64,000 nt of DNA, taken from Citrobacter enshiensis. GTDB taxonomy: Bacteria > Pseudomonadota > Gammaproteobacteria > Enterobacterales > Enterobacteriaceae. Made by a program: the position numbers and the translations under genes. The DNA is taken from positions 1,550,001 to 1,614,000 of the forward strand of contig NZ_CP119862.1 in NCBI RefSeq assembly GCF_029338175.1. The letters run 5' to 3'. Below are positions 11,616-21,204 of this stretch, in pieces. The notes below the pieces were generated by a model. The model was given only the letters and a program-made list of their open reading frames with translations, was not told the DNA's origin and ran no database searches. The number at the start of each line of letters is the position of its first letter. Within the stretch, counting starts at the first letter, position 1.

Positions 11616-11687
11616 ATGGAACGTATGAGGTTATTATGACAGCGTGGGAAATATCGTTATAATAACCTCTGAATATGTCGGGTCTGA

Positions 11688-12113
11688 TTACAACAGACCT
11701 TTTAACGATAACGTTTTACGGGTGGCGACATTGAGGTCATAGCCTGCAAGGTCTTCCGGTTTTACCCACGCCCAATCCTGGAACTCTTCATTAATCTGTA
11801 CATCACGATTCGCTGAAATGCAGTCAAAAATAAGATAAATCATATAGATTTCTTCCTGGCGACCATCCGCATACGTCTTGGTGCGAATATCATCGCTGAA
11901 CGTCCAGGGGGTAATATCGGTCAGAACTAATTGCTCGCCAAGTTCTTCCCTGACCTCCCGGCGCAGGGCCTCTTCGATACGTTCACCTGGCTCAACGCCG
12001 CCGCCGGATAGCGCCCACTGGCCGGGAAATACGCCACGATCGTCGGCCATTTTGCATAATAGATAACAGCCATCATTCTGAATTAACGGGCAAACAATAG
12101 TCCTTTGACGCAT
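11688..12113 (-). CDS. nudI: Nudix nucleoside triphosphatase
   Basis: NudI hydrolyses (deoxy)nucleoside triphosphates, with preference for pyrimidine dNTPs in E. coli. It is 141 residues long. The Nudix box is complete: [20 protein letters not shown] followed by ELGEQ, near residues 37-60, with the REVREE metal-binding core. A TTG one codon upstream extends the frame, but ATG 12113 with AAGGA upstream fits the family. The 72 bases between it and ais hold no other gene. It is probably a single-gene transcript. Confidence 0.95.
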   Translation of the reverse strand: MRQRTIVCPLIQNDGCYLLCKMADDRGVFPGQWALSGGGVEPGERIEEALRREVREELGEQLVLTDITPWTFSDDIRTKTYADGRQEEIYMIYLIFDCISANRDVQINEEFQDWAWVKPEDLAGYDLNVATRKTLSLKGLL

Positions 12114-12386
12114 CAATATATTCCTTGCAGGAGAGGGGGAAGGGCAGATAAAGAATACGGGAGCCGGAGCACCTGTGGAAGCGGTTATTTTGCCGCAAAG
12201 ATCGTCACAGCAAAGTTATTGTTTCTATTGGGTTAAGGTTCGTAACATTTTAGCAATGCCATGAGTAGTATTTGGTTACAATATGCTATCGGATCGCTTT
12301 TTTAGATCATTGATTCCTGAGGTACTGGCAGTACAATCCTGCGGTTTTGGGTTCTTAAATTTATTTGCTTGCTGGAAAGGGAAAAA

Positions 12387-12929
12387 ATGAAAAAAAGCGT
12401 TTTATTCGGTCTTGCTGGGATGCTGCTTGTTTCTGCGTCGGCGAATGCGATCAGTATTAGCGGCCAGGCTGGCGAAGAGTACACTAACCTCGCTGTTGGT
12501 ATCGGTACTGAATCTTCCGGACTGGCGTTGAGCGGTAACTGGATGCACAGCGATGACGACGGCGATACGGCGGGCCTTGGCCTTGGCGTGAACATCCCGT
12601 TGGGACCGTTTATGGCGACAGTTGGCGGAAAAGGTCTTTGGACCAACCCGCAAGATAGCGATGAAGGTTATGCTGCCGCGGTAGGCGGTGGTTTACAGTG
12701 GAAGATCGGCCAAAACTTTAACCTGTTTGGCGAGTATTACTACTCTCCGGACTCGCTCTCCAGCGGAATTGAGAGCTATGAAGAGGCAAATGCAGGCGCG
12801 CGTTTAAACATTCTGCGTCCGCTGAGCATCGAAGCCGGATACCGTTATCTGACCCTGACAGGTAAAGACGGTGCTCCTGATAATACGATTGCTGATGGCC
12901 CGTATGTTGGGGTGAGTGCCAGCTTCTGA
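12387..12929 (+). CDS. yfaZ: YfaZ family outer membrane protein
   Basis: This is a small predicted outer-membrane beta-barrel protein of unknown job. It has a signal peptide of about 20 residues (MKKSVLFGLAGMLLVSASANA). About 160 mature residues follow, rich in alternating hydrophobic and polar strands with many Gly/Tyr/Ala, ending in the barrel-type C-terminal Phe (YVGVSASF). The frame opens at 12369, but ATG 12387 starts the signal peptide and has GGGAAA upstream. Length 180 equals E. coli YfaZ. The 273 bases upstream, to nudI, hold its promoter region; I see no other gene there. Confidence 0.9.
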   Translation: MKKSVLFGLAGMLLVSASANAISISGQAGEEYTNLAVGIGTESSGLALSGNWMHSDDDGDTAGLGLGVNIPLGPFMATVGGKGLWTNPQDSDEGYAAAVGGGLQWKIGQNFNLFGEYYYSPDSLSSGIESYEEANAGARLNILRPLSIEAGYRYLTLTGKDGAPDNTIADGPYVGVSASF

Positions 12930-13058
12930 TCCTGATGGCGCGACGCCCGTCGCGCCTGCTTTATGCTGTTCATCCTTTTCCCTCCTCTTCGTTTCTTACC
13001 CCCTCTCTGTGCGCGTTGCGTTATATACTCCTCATACTTCAAGTTGCAGGAGAACACG

Positions 13059-14255
13059 ATGTTAAACGTGGAGATGTTATCCACCGGGGATGAAGTGTTG
13101 CACGGACAAATCGTGGACACTAACGCCGCCTGGCTGGCTGATTTTTTCTTTAATCAGGGATTGCCGTTATCACGCCGAAATACGGTGGGTGATAATCTTG
13201 ACGATCTGGTGGCGGTATTACGCGAACGTAGCGAACATGCCGACGTGCTCATCGTCAACGGTGGTCTGGGGCCAACCAGCGATGATCTAAGTGCGCAGGC
13301 CGCGGCGACGGCAAAAGGTGAAGGGCTGGTGCTTCATGAGGCCTGGTTGGCGGAAATGGAACGTTTCTTCCGCGAGCGCGGGCGGGTCATGGCGCCTGCC
13401 AACCGCAAGCAGGCTGAACTGCCTGCCAGCGCCGAGTTTATCAATAACCCGGTGGGGACGGCGTGCGGATTCGCCCTGAAGCTCAATCGTTGTCTGATGT
13501 TTTTTACGCCAGGCGTCCCGTCTGAATTTAAGGTGATGGTCGAACATGAAATTCTGCCGCGTTTGCGTGAGCGTTTTTCACTGTCTGAACCTCCGCTTTG
13601 TCTGCGTTTGACTACGTTCGGGCGCTCGGAAAGCGACCTCGCGCAGAGTCTTGATTCGCTGACGCTGCCGCCTGGGGTCACGATGGGGTATCGATCGTCG
13701 ATGCCGATTATTGAGCTGAAACTCACCGGACCTGACACGCAGCGAGAAGCGATGCAGGCGATATGGCCGCAGGTCAAACGTGTCGCCGGGCAAAGCATGA
13801 TTTTTGAAGGCACCGAAGGATTACCTGCGCAAATTGCCCATTGCTTACAGGAGAGTCAACTGAGTCTGACCCTGAGTGAGCAATATACTGGCGGCCTGTT
13901 AGCGCTTCAGCTATCACGAGCGGGCGCGCCGTTGCTTGCCAGCGAAGTGGTGCCCTCTCAGGAAGAAACGCTGGCTCAGACCGCGCACTGGGCGACGGAG
14001 CGACGTAGCAAACACTACGCCGGGCTGGCATTAGCCGTCTCTGGCCTCGAAAACGAACACCTCAATTTTGCGCTGGCGACGCCGGAAGGCACGTTTGCTT
14101 TACGTGTGCATCTCAGTGCCAATCGGCACAGTTTGCAGGTGCGTCAGGAGGTCTGCGCCATGATGGCGTTGAACATGCTACGTCGCTGGTTAAACGGGAT
14201 GGACATCGCCAGCGAACATGGATGGATTGAGGTGGTTGAATCGCTGACGGTATAG
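13059..14255 (+). CDS. yfaY: CinA-like protein YfaY
   Basis: This is a member of the CinA/MoCF family. The N-terminal domain (about residues 1-170) resembles molybdopterin-binding proteins: MLSTGDEVLHGQIVDTN, VNGGLGPTSDDL and FFTPGVPSEFKVM. The C-terminal half resembles the CinA C-terminal domain (SEQYTGGLLALQLS). In this paralogue the C-terminal domain is generally thought to lack NMN deamidase activity, which PncC provides elsewhere. The frame runs open from 12963, but the family begins MLxVEMLSTGDE. ATG 13059 is preceded by GCAGGAG. Length is 398 residues. The cellular role is unknown. Confidence 0.9.
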   Translation: MLNVEMLSTGDEVLHGQIVDTNAAWLADFFFNQGLPLSRRNTVGDNLDDLVAVLRERSEHADVLIVNGGLGPTSDDLSAQAAATAKGEGLVLHEAWLAEMERFFRERGRVMAPANRKQAELPASAEFINNPVGTACGFALKLNRCLMFFTPGVPSEFKVMVEHEILPRLRERFSLSEPPLCLRLTTFGRSESDLAQSLDSLTLPPGVTMGYRSSMPIIELKLTGPDTQREAMQAIWPQVKRVAGQSMIFEGTEGLPAQIAHCLQESQLSLTLSEQYTGGLLALQLSRAGAPLLASEVVPSQEETLAQTAHWATERRSKHYAGLALAVSGLENEHLNFALATPEGTFALRVHLSANRHSLQVRQEVCAMMALNMLRRWLNGMDIASEHGWIEVVESLTV

Positions 14256-14262
14256 CATTTTT

Positions 14263-14285
14263 CGGGAAGGTTCTTCGCCTTCCCG
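14263..14285 (+). terminator. hairpin after yfaY, possible terminator
   Basis: CGGGAAGG and CCTTCCCG form a perfect 8-bp stem with a 7-base loop, starting eight bases after the yfaY stop. Only scattered T follows (GTCCTTTC), so it is a weak intrinsic terminator or an RNA end-stabilising hairpin. Confidence 0.5.
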
Positions 14286-14424
14286 TCCTTTCAGTCCAAT
14301 CTGTTGTACTCTTTGTGAAAATATCCGTGCTCTGTTTCACAGTTTCTTTCGAAAATCTTCCATTCCTTTGGAAGAAAAGGGGGATTTGACGCGCTTCACA
14401 ATTTTACTCACGCTGACCGATCAC

Positions 14425-14456
14425 ACTGATTCCAGTATCTCAGACTGGAGTCCAGT
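14425..14456 (+). promoter_or_regulatory. putative RhmR operator at the rhmR start
   Basis: Overlapping inverted repeats crowd the start of rhmR. ACTG-N4-CAGT lies at 14425-14436 and CCAGT-N7-ACTGG at 14432-14448, with a further CCAGT at 14452-14456 touching the ATG. GGAG at 14447-14450, the ribosome-binding site, lies inside this block. The 15-17 bp palindrome fits an IclR-family operator, suggesting autoregulation. It has not been tied to RhmR by experiment that I know of. Confidence 0.5.
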
Positions 14457-15239
14457 ATGTTGGAATCAAGCAAAGTACCTGCCCTGACCCGGGCTATCGA
14501 TATTCTCAATCTCATTGCGCGCATCGGTCCATGCAGTGCCGCAACAATGATTGAAACGCTGGGTATTCCGAAAAGTACGGCCTACCTGCTGTTGAATGAG
14601 CTGAAACGCCAACGTTTTATCAGCATCGATTACCAGGAAAACTACTGCCTGTGGACCAAACTGGTCGAACTCTCTGGACACGCCCTAAGTAAAATGGATT
14701 TGCGCGAGTTGGCGCGTCCTCGTTTGACACAGTTGATGGATGAAACCGGGCTGCTTTGCCATCTGGGAATCATCGATCATGAAAGTGCGTACTACATACT
14801 GAAAGTGGAGTCGCCCTCCACGATTAGCGTGCGCTCCCATGAGGGGAAAAGCCTTTCGCTTTATCGTTCTGGGATCGGCAAATGCTTGTTAGCCTGGCAA
14901 CCCGCCTCCGTCCGTCAAACCATTATCGACCAACTGGTATGGGAACAGACGACGTCCACCACTATCGCTCATCCGCAACAGCTGAACGACGAGCTTGAAC
15001 GCATCCGCCAACGCGGGTGGAGCTTTGATAACGGTGAAGATTACCCGGATGTTCGCTGCGTTGCGGCACCCGTATTTAACGCCAGCAACGCGCTGACTGC
15101 CGCGATTTCGGTGGTTGGCACCCGTTTAGAAATTAACGAAGAGAACCGTGATTATCTGGCAGGGAAGGCAATTGCCTGCGCCAGGGATATTTCACGCCTG
15201 TTGGGATGGAAAAGTCCCTTCGACACACTCGCATCATAA
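14457..15239 (+). CDS. rhmR: IclR-family regulator of L-rhamnonate use
   Basis: This is an IclR-type transcription factor of 260 residues (YfaX in E. coli). The N-terminal winged helix-turn-helix (about residues 8-65) includes [26 protein letters not shown]. The C-terminal effector domain (about 85-250) carries the family pattern [11 protein letters not shown] and [17 protein letters not shown]. It is the first gene of a co-directional cluster with rhmD, rhmT and rhmA, so its effector is probably L-rhamnonate or a product of it. Inverted repeats overlapping its start suggest self-regulation. Confidence 0.92.
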   Translation: MLESSKVPALTRAIDILNLIARIGPCSAATMIETLGIPKSTAYLLLNELKRQRFISIDYQENYCLWTKLVELSGHALSKMDLRELARPRLTQLMDETGLLCHLGIIDHESAYYILKVESPSTISVRSHEGKSLSLYRSGIGKCLLAWQPASVRQTIIDQLVWEQTTSTTIAHPQQLNDELERIRQRGWSFDNGEDYPDVRCVAAPVFNASNALTAAISVVGTRLEINEENRDYLAGKAIACARDISRLLGWKSPFDTLAS

Positions 15240-15241
15240 GA

Positions 15242-16459
15242 ATGGAGAACATCATGACCCTACCAAAGATTAAACAGGTCCGTGCCTGGTTTACTGGCGG
15301 CGCAACGGCGGATAAAGGCGCTGGCGGCGGTGATTATCACGATCAGGGCGCTAACCACTGGATTGACGATCATATTGCCACCCCAATGAGCAAATATCGC
15401 GAATACGAACAATCGCGCCAGTCTTTCGGCATTAATGTGCTGGGGACGCTGATTGTCGAAGTGGAAGCTGAAAACGGACAAACCGGATTTGCAGTTTCAA
15501 CGGCAGGCGAGATGGGCTGTTTCATTGTCGAAAAACATCTCAACCGTTTTATTGAAGGTAAATGCGTTAGCGATATCAAACTTATTCACGATCAGATGCT
15601 CGCCGCGACCCTGTACTACTCTGGCTCCGGCGGTCTGGTGATGAATACCATCTCTTGTGTGGATCTGGCGTTGTGGGATCTGTTTGGCAAAGTGGTGGGA
15701 CTGCCGGTCTACAAACTGTTGGGCGGTGCGGTACGTGATGAAATCCAGTTCTATGCCACTGGCGCGCGCCCGGACCTGGCCAAAGAGCTGGGGTTCATTG
15801 GCGGGAAAATGCCGACGCACTGGGGTCCCCATGACGGTGATGCAGGGATCCGCAAAGATGCCGCGATGGTGGCTGACATGCGAGAGAAATGTGGACCTGA
15901 TTTCTGGTTGATGCTCGACTGCTGGATGAGCCAGGACGTCAATTATGCCACTAAACTGGCTCATGCTTGCGCACCGCACAACCTGAAGTGGATCGAAGAG
16001 TGCCTGCCGCCGCAGCAATATGAAGGCTATCGCGAACTGAAGCGTAACGCCCCGGCGGGCATGATGGTGACCAGTGGTGAACACCACGGTACGTTGCAGT
16101 CTTTCCGTACGCTGTCGGAAACCGGCATTGATATCATGCAGCCTGATGTGGGCTGGTGTGGTGGGTTAACTACGCTGGTGGAAATTGCCGCTATCGCCAA
16201 ATCGCGCGGACAACTGGTGGTGCCACATGGCTCATCGGTCTACTCGCACCACGCAGTCATTACCTTCACAAACACCCCGTTCAGCGAATTCCTGATGACC
16301 AGCCCGGATTGTTCAACCATGCGTCCGCAGTTTGATCCCATCCTGCTGGATGAGCCGGTGCCGGTAAATGGCCGCATCCATAAGTCAGTCCTCGATAAAC
16401 CCGGATTCGGCGTCGAGCTTAACCGCGACTGCAATCTGAAACGCCCTTATAGCCACTAA
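15242..16459 (+). CDS. rhmD: L-rhamnonate dehydratase
   Basis: RhmD dehydrates L-rhamnonate to 2-keto-3-deoxy-L-rhamnonate. It belongs to the mandelate-racemase branch of the enolase superfamily. Metal ligands lie on successive strands: [18 protein letters not shown] and TSGEHHG. The catalytic histidine region is [13 protein letters not shown]. The start shown (405 residues, MENIMTLP) follows relatives. ATG 15254 (401 residues) has an ideal GGAG six bases ahead and may be the real start. The frame is also open back to 15206, overlapping rhmR. Next come rhmT and rhmA. Confidence 0.95.
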   Translation: MENIMTLPKIKQVRAWFTGGATADKGAGGGDYHDQGANHWIDDHIATPMSKYREYEQSRQSFGINVLGTLIVEVEAENGQTGFAVSTAGEMGCFIVEKHLNRFIEGKCVSDIKLIHDQMLAATLYYSGSGGLVMNTISCVDLALWDLFGKVVGLPVYKLLGGAVRDEIQFYATGARPDLAKELGFIGGKMPTHWGPHDGDAGIRKDAAMVADMREKCGPDFWLMLDCWMSQDVNYATKLAHACAPHNLKWIEECLPPQQYEGYRELKRNAPAGMMVTSGEHHGTLQSFRTLSETGIDIMQPDVGWCGGLTTLVEIAAIAKSRGQLVVPHGSSVYSHHAVITFTNTPFSEFLMTSPDCSTMRPQFDPILLDEPVPVNGRIHKSVLDKPGFGVELNRDCNLKRPYSH

Positions 16460-16467
16460 TGATCCGT

Positions 16468-16491
16468 GCGTTGCCGCTATAACGGCAACGC
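16468..16491 (+). repeat. intercistronic hairpin between rhmD and rhmT
   Basis: GCGTTGCCG and CGGCAACGC form a perfect 9-bp stem with loop CTATAA, just after the rhmD stop. No T-run follows, so it is more likely an mRNA processing or stability element than a terminator. It may set unequal levels of enzyme and transporter. Confidence 0.6.
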
Positions 16492-16515
16492 CCTCATTTC
16501 TTTGAGGAACTTGCT

Positions 16516-17805
16516 ATGAGTACTACTTTACTTGACGGTGTCGTGAAGAAAAATCGTGCGCGTTTGATTCCCTTTATGCTGGCACTCTACGTGCTGGCCT
16601 TTCTTGACCGTTCAAACATTGGCTTTGCCAAAGAAACCTATCAGATCGACACCGGGCTGAGTAATGAGGCCTATGCATTAGGGGCAGGAATTTTCTTCGT
16701 GGTGTACGCCTTTCTTGGCGTTCCGGCCAACCTGTTGATGCGTAAATTCGGGGCCAGAACCTGGATTGGCACCACCACGCTGCTGTGGGGATTTCTCTCC
16801 GCCGCGATGGCGTGGGCCGACACCGAAGCGAAATTCCTGATTATTCGTACCCTGCTGGGTGCGGCTGAGGCGGGTTTTTTCCCCGGGATGATCTATCTGA
16901 CGTCGCAATGGTTCCCGCAGCGTAACCGCGCCAGCATTATGGGGCTGTTTTACATGGGGGCACCGCTGGCGTTGACGCTGGGGTCACCACTTTCTGGCGC
17001 TTTGCTGGAGATGCACGGCTTCATGGGGCATCCGGGCTGGTTCTGGATGTTCGTTATCGAAGGTCTACTGGCGATCGGGGCGGGAGTGTTCACTTTCTTC
17101 TGGCTTGACGATACTCCGCAGCAGGCGCGTTTCCTCAACAGCGCAGAAAAATCGGTGCTTCTTAGCCAACTGGCCAGTGAAGAAGAGAAAAAGGTCACCT
17201 CTAAGCTTTCGGATGCGCTGCGTAATGGGCGCGTTTGGCAACTGGCGATTATCTATCTGACCATTCAGGTGGCGGTGTATGGCCTGATCTTCTTCCTGCC
17301 GACACAGGTCGCCGCGCTGTTAGGCACCAAAGTGGGCTTTACCGCATCGGTGGTGACGGCGATTCCATGGGTGGCCGCGTTGTTTGGTACCTGGTTGATT
17401 CCCCGATACTCCGACCGCACCGGGGACCGCCGTAATGTGGCTGCGTTGACACTGCTGGCGGCGGGCATCGGCATCGGCGTGTCCGGGCTTGCGTCTCCGG
17501 TGCTGGCGATCCTGGCCCTGTGTGTGGCGGCGGTGGGTTTTATTGCCGTACAGCCCGTGTTCTGGACCATGCCGACACAACTGCTTTCCGGTACCGCACT
17601 GGCTGCAGGCATTGGCTTTGTGAATCTGTTTGGTGCCGTGGGTGGCTTTATTGCTCCCATCCTGCGCGTGAAGGCTGAAACGTTGTTCGCCAGCAATGCG
17701 GCAGGTCTGCTGGTTCTGGCAGGCGTTGCCGTGATGGGTTCACTGATTATCTTTACGTTAAGTGTGAACCGTTCTACTTCGCCTGCAGGTGCTGCGAATC
17801 ATTAA
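16516..17805 (+). CDS. rhmT: MFS transporter, probable L-rhamnonate permease
   Basis: This is a 429-residue major facilitator of the ACS (anion:cation symporter) type (YfaV in E. coli), with about 12 membrane helices. The N-terminal [12 protein letters not shown] motif is typical of the ACS/phthalate permease group. Loop motifs include [12 protein letters not shown] and [22 protein letters not shown]. RhmT in E. coli is assigned as an L-rhamnonate carrier on context; the same context holds here, between rhmD and rhmA. GAGG precedes the ATG at normal spacing. Confidence 0.92.
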   Translation: MSTTLLDGVVKKNRARLIPFMLALYVLAFLDRSNIGFAKETYQIDTGLSNEAYALGAGIFFVVYAFLGVPANLLMRKFGARTWIGTTTLLWGFLSAAMAWADTEAKFLIIRTLLGAAEAGFFPGMIYLTSQWFPQRNRASIMGLFYMGAPLALTLGSPLSGALLEMHGFMGHPGWFWMFVIEGLLAIGAGVFTFFWLDDTPQQARFLNSAEKSVLLSQLASEEEKKVTSKLSDALRNGRVWQLAIIYLTIQVAVYGLIFFLPTQVAALLGTKVGFTASVVTAIPWVAALFGTWLIPRYSDRTGDRRNVAALTLLAAGIGIGVSGLASPVLAILALCVAAVGFIAVQPVFWTMPTQLLSGTALAAGIGFVNLFGAVGGFIAPILRVKAETLFASNAAGLLVLAGVAVMGSLIIFTLSVNRSTSPAGAANH

Positions 17806-17830
17806 TCTTATCTACGTTGTAAGGATCACT

Positions 17831-18634
17831 ATGAACGCATTGTTATCGAACCCTTTCAAAGAAGGATTACGCAAAGGGGAAGTACAGATTGGCCTGTGGC
17901 TCAGTTCGACAAGCTCCTACATAGCGGAAATTGCGGCGACGTCGGGTTACGACTGGCTATTGATTGATGGCGAACACGCGCCGAATACGGTGCAGGATCT
18001 CTATCACCAGTTGCAGGCGATAGCGCCGTATGCCAGTCAGCCGGTTATCCGCCCCGTTGAAGGGGGGAAAAGTTTAATTAAGCAGGTGCTGGATATCGGT
18101 GCGCAGACGCTGCTGATTCCAATGGTGGATAGCGCAGAACAGGCGCGTCAGGTGGTGTCCGCTACCCGTTATCCTCCGTTAGGCGAACGCGGTGTCGGGG
18201 CCAGCGTAGCACGTGCGGCTCGCTGGGGACGGATCGAAAATTATATGGCGCAGGCTAATGAGTCGCTGTGTCTGCTGGTGCAGGTCGAAAGCAAAACGGC
18301 GCTGGAAAATCTGGACGCTATCCTCGATGTTGACGGGATCGACGGTGTCTTTATCGGCCCGGCGGACCTCTCTGCATCGTTAGGTTATCCGGATAATGCC
18401 GGACATCCGGAGGTGCAGAGTATCATTGAGGCAAGTATCCGTCGCATCCGTGCTGCCGGGAAAGCGGCGGGTTTTCTCGCTGTCGACCCGGCAATGGCAA
18501 AAAAATGCCTGTCATGGGGGGCTAATTTTGTCGCGGTTGGTGTTGATACCATGCTCTATACCGAGGCGCTGGAGCGCCGGTTGGCGATGTTCAGGTCTGG
18601 CCCCGCCGAGCAAACGATGAAAACCAGTTACTGA
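17831..18634 (+). CDS. rhmA: 2-keto-3-deoxy-L-rhamnonate aldolase
   Basis: RhmA cleaves 2-keto-3-deoxy-L-rhamnonate to pyruvate and L-lactaldehyde. It is a class II metal-dependent aldolase of the HpcH/HpaI family. LIDGEHAPN holds the catalytic His, VQVESKTAL the metal Glu, and [12 protein letters not shown] the metal Asp. The frame opens at 17789 inside rhmT, but [13 protein letters not shown] at 17831, with AAGGA upstream, gives the family length of 267. It ends the rhm cluster; REP DNA and an insertion sequence follow. Confidence 0.95.
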   Translation: MNALLSNPFKEGLRKGEVQIGLWLSSTSSYIAEIAATSGYDWLLIDGEHAPNTVQDLYHQLQAIAPYASQPVIRPVEGGKSLIKQVLDIGAQTLLIPMVDSAEQARQVVSATRYPPLGERGVGASVARAARWGRIENYMAQANESLCLLVQVESKTALENLDAILDVDGIDGVFIGPADLSASLGYPDNAGHPEVQSIIEASIRRIRAAGKAAGFLAVDPAMAKKCLSWGANFVAVGVDTMLYTEALERRLAMFRSGPAEQTMKTSY

Positions 18635-18640
18635 GAAAAT

Positions 18641-18668
18641 GCCTGATGGCGCTTCGCTTATCAGGTCT
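18641..18668. repeat. REP unit after rhmA
   Basis: GCCTGATGGCGCTTCGCTTATCAGG is a REP-type imperfect palindrome. It starts six bases after the rhmA stop and forms one half of a BIME whose second REP is split by the insertion sequence. Confidence 0.8.
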
Positions 18669-18682
18669 GAGGTCGATATGTT

Positions 18683-18697
18683 GCCCGGTAAGCGTTG
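18683..18697. repeat. left half of a REP split by the IS, with target duplication
   Basis: GCCCGGTAAGC followed by GTTG (18694-18697). Joined to CGCCACCGGGC on the far side of the element, it rebuilds a clean REP palindrome with GTTG in or next to its loop. GTTG is therefore the left copy of the target-site duplication. Confidence 0.8.
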
Positions 18698-18704
18698 GGT
18701 ATGA

Positions 18705-18748
18705 ACCGGAAACATGGGTAACACTTTAGACCGGAAACATGGGTAACA
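18705..18748. repeat. two tandem 19-bp repeats at the left IS end
   Basis: ACCGGAAACATGGGTAACA occurs at 18705-18723 and, identically, at 18730-18748, a 25-bp period. The copies are probably transposase-binding sites. Confidence 0.9.
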
Positions 18749-18779
18749 GTTATAACTGGCATAGAAGAGGAGACTCCCT

Positions 18780-19937
18780 ATGCCCTGGACTGAGACCCGA
18801 CCTATGCAACGCCTTGATTTTATCCGTGCCTGCCATGCAGGTACGGACTCCTTTTCTGCCCTGTGTCGTCTCTTCGGCATCAGTCGCAAGACCGGCTACA
18901 AATGGCTTGAACGCTTCGACCCTTCTGACCCCTCATCCCTCTTTGACCGTTCACGTGCTCCACACTCTCATTCCCGGACAGTTCCGGACGATATCATCAG
19001 TCAACTGTCCGCTCTGCGGCAAAAGCACCCTGACTGGGGTCCAAAAAAACTGCGGATGTGGTGCCTCAACCACCCGGTGGACTTTGCCGTACCGGCTGCC
19101 AGCACCATCGGCGACATTCTTAAACGAGAGGGACTGGTGCCGGATAAAAAACGAAAACGCAGAACACCGGGAAATCGCCAGCCGCTGACGACTATCAGTG
19201 CAAACAATCAGGTCTGGAGCGCTGATTTTAAAGGCAAGTTCAGACTGCTGAGCAGGGAGTACTGCCATCCCTTCACCCTGACCGATAACCACAGCCGGTA
19301 TCTTCTGAGCTGCCGCGGAACATACCGTGAGAGCGAGTCCTTCGTCAGGCAGTGCCTGACGGATGCGTTCCTGGAATACGGACTCCCGGATGTGCTCAGA
19401 ACGGACAACGGGCAGCCGTTCGCAGGAACGGGTATCGCCGGGTTAAGCCGCCTCGCGGTCTGGCTAATAAAGCTGGGCGTCAGACCGGAACGTATCCGGC
19501 TGGGACATCCGGAGGAAAATGGTCGTCATGAGCGAATGCACCGTTCTCTGAAGAGTGCGCTGAAGCTCGGAAACACCTTCATGACGATGGAAGAACAACA
19601 GCGATGGTTCAGTGACTACCGTGAAGAGTTTAACTATGAAAGGCCGCATGAAGCACTGGCTGGCGCAACGCCCGGAACGGTGTGGCAACCCTCGAGCCGA
19701 CAGTGGGATGGCAGAGTTCCTGAATATGTTTATCCGGCAGAAGGTATGGTCTACAGGGTGAAATCGAGAGGAACACTGTATATGGGTAAAAAGGGGACGG
19801 TGTTCCTGAGTGAAGCGCTGACTGGCGAGTACATTATGCTGAAAGAACAAAATGATGGCCTGGAGGCCATCATCTTTAATGGGATAACGCTTGCGTACTA
19901 CGACCGAAAAACCCAGAGTGTGCTCCGGATAGACTAG
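18780..19937 (+). CDS. IS481-family DDE transposase
   Basis: This 385-residue transposase has an N-terminal helix-turn-helix (about residues 15-60, FSALCRLFGISRKTGYKWLE) and an rve-type integrase core. The acidic triad is visible as WSADFKG, LRTDNGQPF and HPEENGRHERMH. The conserved YNxxRPHEAL of IS481/IS3 transposases appears as YERPHEALAGATP. AGAGGAG lies 7 bases before the ATG. It spans nearly the whole element on the same strand as rhmA. No frameshift or stop is present. The product cuts and joins the element ends. Confidence 0.95.
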   Translation: MPWTETRPMQRLDFIRACHAGTDSFSALCRLFGISRKTGYKWLERFDPSDPSSLFDRSRAPHSHSRTVPDDIISQLSALRQKHPDWGPKKLRMWCLNHPVDFAVPAASTIGDILKREGLVPDKKRKRRTPGNRQPLTTISANNQVWSADFKGKFRLLSREYCHPFTLTDNHSRYLLSCRGTYRESESFVRQCLTDAFLEYGLPDVLRTDNGQPFAGTGIAGLSRLAVWLIKLGVRPERIRLGHPEENGRHERMHRSLKSALKLGNTFMTMEEQQRWFSDYREEFNYERPHEALAGATPGTVWQPSSRQWDGRVPEYVYPAEGMVYRVKSRGTLYMGKKGTVFLSEALTGEYIMLKEQNDGLEAIIFNGITLAYYDRKTQSVLRID

Positions 19938-19941
19938 AAAG

Positions 19942-19985
19942 TGTTACCTATGTTCCCGGTCTGATCTGTCACCTATGTATCCGGT
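19942..19985. repeat. two tandem 19-bp repeats at the right IS end
   Basis: TGTTACCTATGTTCCCGGT at 19942-19960 and TGTCACCTATGTATCCGGT at 19967-19985 are inverted, diverged relatives of the left-end repeats. They have the same 25-bp period. Confidence 0.85.
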
Positions 19986-19991
19986 CATACA

Positions 19992-20006
19992 GTTGCGCCA
20001 CCGGGC
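19992..20006. repeat. right half of the split REP, with target duplication
   Basis: GTTG (19992-19995) is the second copy of the target duplication. It is followed by CGCCACCGGGC, the complement of the left REP arm GCCCGGT. Confidence 0.8.
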
Positions 20007-20013
20007 AACATAC

Positions 20014-21204
20014 TTAACCCAGCGCCTGCGCTAACAGCGTGATCGGGTGCTCGCAGCGTTTGCTGGTGGACATCTCGATTTGCCATTTACAGGTTTCGCA
20101 GTCGGTGACCACGATATCTGCGCCGCTTTCTTCAATCTGCTGAAACAGCGGGGCGCCGATAGACTGCGATGTTGGGTAGTTTTCCTTTTTAAAGCCGTAC
20201 GTACCGGCAATCCCGCAACACTGGGAATCCAGCACGGTTAATTCCAGTCCCGGAATTTGACGCAGTAACTCCAGCGTGTAGAGCGTCCAGCCCATTTTTT
20301 CCATATGGCACGGAGTGTGGTAGACCACTTTGAGCGGTAGCGTTTTCAGCGGCAGGGTTTTCCCTTCATCCAGTTTGCGCCACAGCCAGCGGGTTGCCAG
20401 CTCAATGTGCTCACGCAAGCCCGCGTTATCCACGTCCAGCACTTCGGGATACTCATCGCGCAGGGCAAAGGTACAGGTTGAAGAGGTGGCAATTACCGGA
20501 ATGCCTTTCACACCGATGGCTTCGCGCAGCGACTCAACATTGGTGACCGCCTGTTTGCGCGCTTTGTCGGTAAAACCATTGGCGATCAGCGGCACGCCAC
20601 AGCATTTCTCTTTACTCAGTAACTGCACGCCAGTGCCCATCGCATTGAGCACCTTAATCAAATCCTTACCCAGCTGCGGATGGTTGTAGTTAACGAAGCA
20701 GCCGTGGAAGAAAGCGACCTGATCTTTGTATTGCGATTGTTGCGCCGCCACGCTGCGGTACCAGCGACGGAAAGTACCAAAGGAGTATTTCGGCAATGTG
20801 CGGCGATGATCGATTTTCAGCGCATAATCGAGCAACTGACGCACGGGTTTCAGCGATGTGGCGGTATTCACCACCGGCGCGAACGGCGTGGAGACGCTGC
20901 CCATCAGGTCGGTGTGGCTCAGAATAAAGTTACGCAGCGACGGGCGCGTGGTGTCATATTTCGCGCGTGCGCGTTGGATGATATCGCCAATTTTGACGTC
21001 CGACGGACAGGCCACTTCACAACGCTTGCAGTTGATACAGTATTTCAGCGCTTCGTCATACAGCGCACCGTCTTTCAGGCGCAGACGCTCACCATCCGGT
21101 CCGGCCTGTTTGGGGCCAGGATAGCTGGGATTGACCCGACTCACCGGGCACGCGGTGGTGCACACCGTGCATTTGATACAACTTTCAAAACGCGTGTCGC
21201 TCAT
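20014..21204 (-). CDS. glpC: anaerobic glycerol-3-phosphate dehydrogenase subunit C
   Basis: GlpC is the iron-sulfur subunit that anchors the anaerobic G3P dehydrogenase and passes electrons to menaquinone, ending at fumarate or nitrate. The 396-residue protein has two ferredoxin-like 4Fe-4S motifs ([13 protein letters not shown] and [12 protein letters not shown]). Two CCG domains follow, each with a Cys-Cys-Gly signature ([14 protein letters not shown]). The frame opens upstream at 21264, but [12 protein letters not shown] starts the family, and its ATG overlaps the glpB stop (ATGA). The 3' end lies 7 bases from the split REP and so close to the IS. Confidence 0.96.
   Translation of the reverse strand: MSDTRFESCIKCTVCTTACPVSRVNPSYPGPKQAGPDGERLRLKDGALYDEALKYCINCKRCEVACPSDVKIGDIIQRARAKYDTTRPSLRNFILSHTDLMGSVSTPFAPVVNTATSLKPVRQLLDYALKIDHRRTLPKYSFGTFRRWYRSVAAQQSQYKDQVAFFHGCFVNYNHPQLGKDLIKVLNAMGTGVQLLSKEKCCGVPLIANGFTDKARKQAVTNVESLREAIGVKGIPVIATSSTCTFALRDEYPEVLDVDNAGLREHIELATRWLWRKLDEGKTLPLKTLPLKVVYHTPCHMEKMGWTLYTLELLRQIPGLELTVLDSQCCGIAGTYGFKKENYPTSQSIGAPLFQQIEESGADIVVTDCETCKWQIEMSTSKRCEHPITLLAQALG

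Larger units (their letters stand above)
18698..19991 (+). mobile_element. IS481-family insertion sequence, complete, 1,294 bp
   Basis: The element holds one transposase gene. Its ends align as imperfect inverted repeats: left GGTATGAACCGGAAACATGG, and right (read inward) TGTATGACCGGATACATAGG. Both are bounded by GTTG (18694-18697 and 19992-19995), read as a 4-bp target duplication. The exact edges are uncertain by one or two bases. The element sits in a REP between rhmA and glpC, whose genes converge, so no gene is broken. The transposase frame is intact, so the element may be active. I cannot name the IS. Confidence 0.88.
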
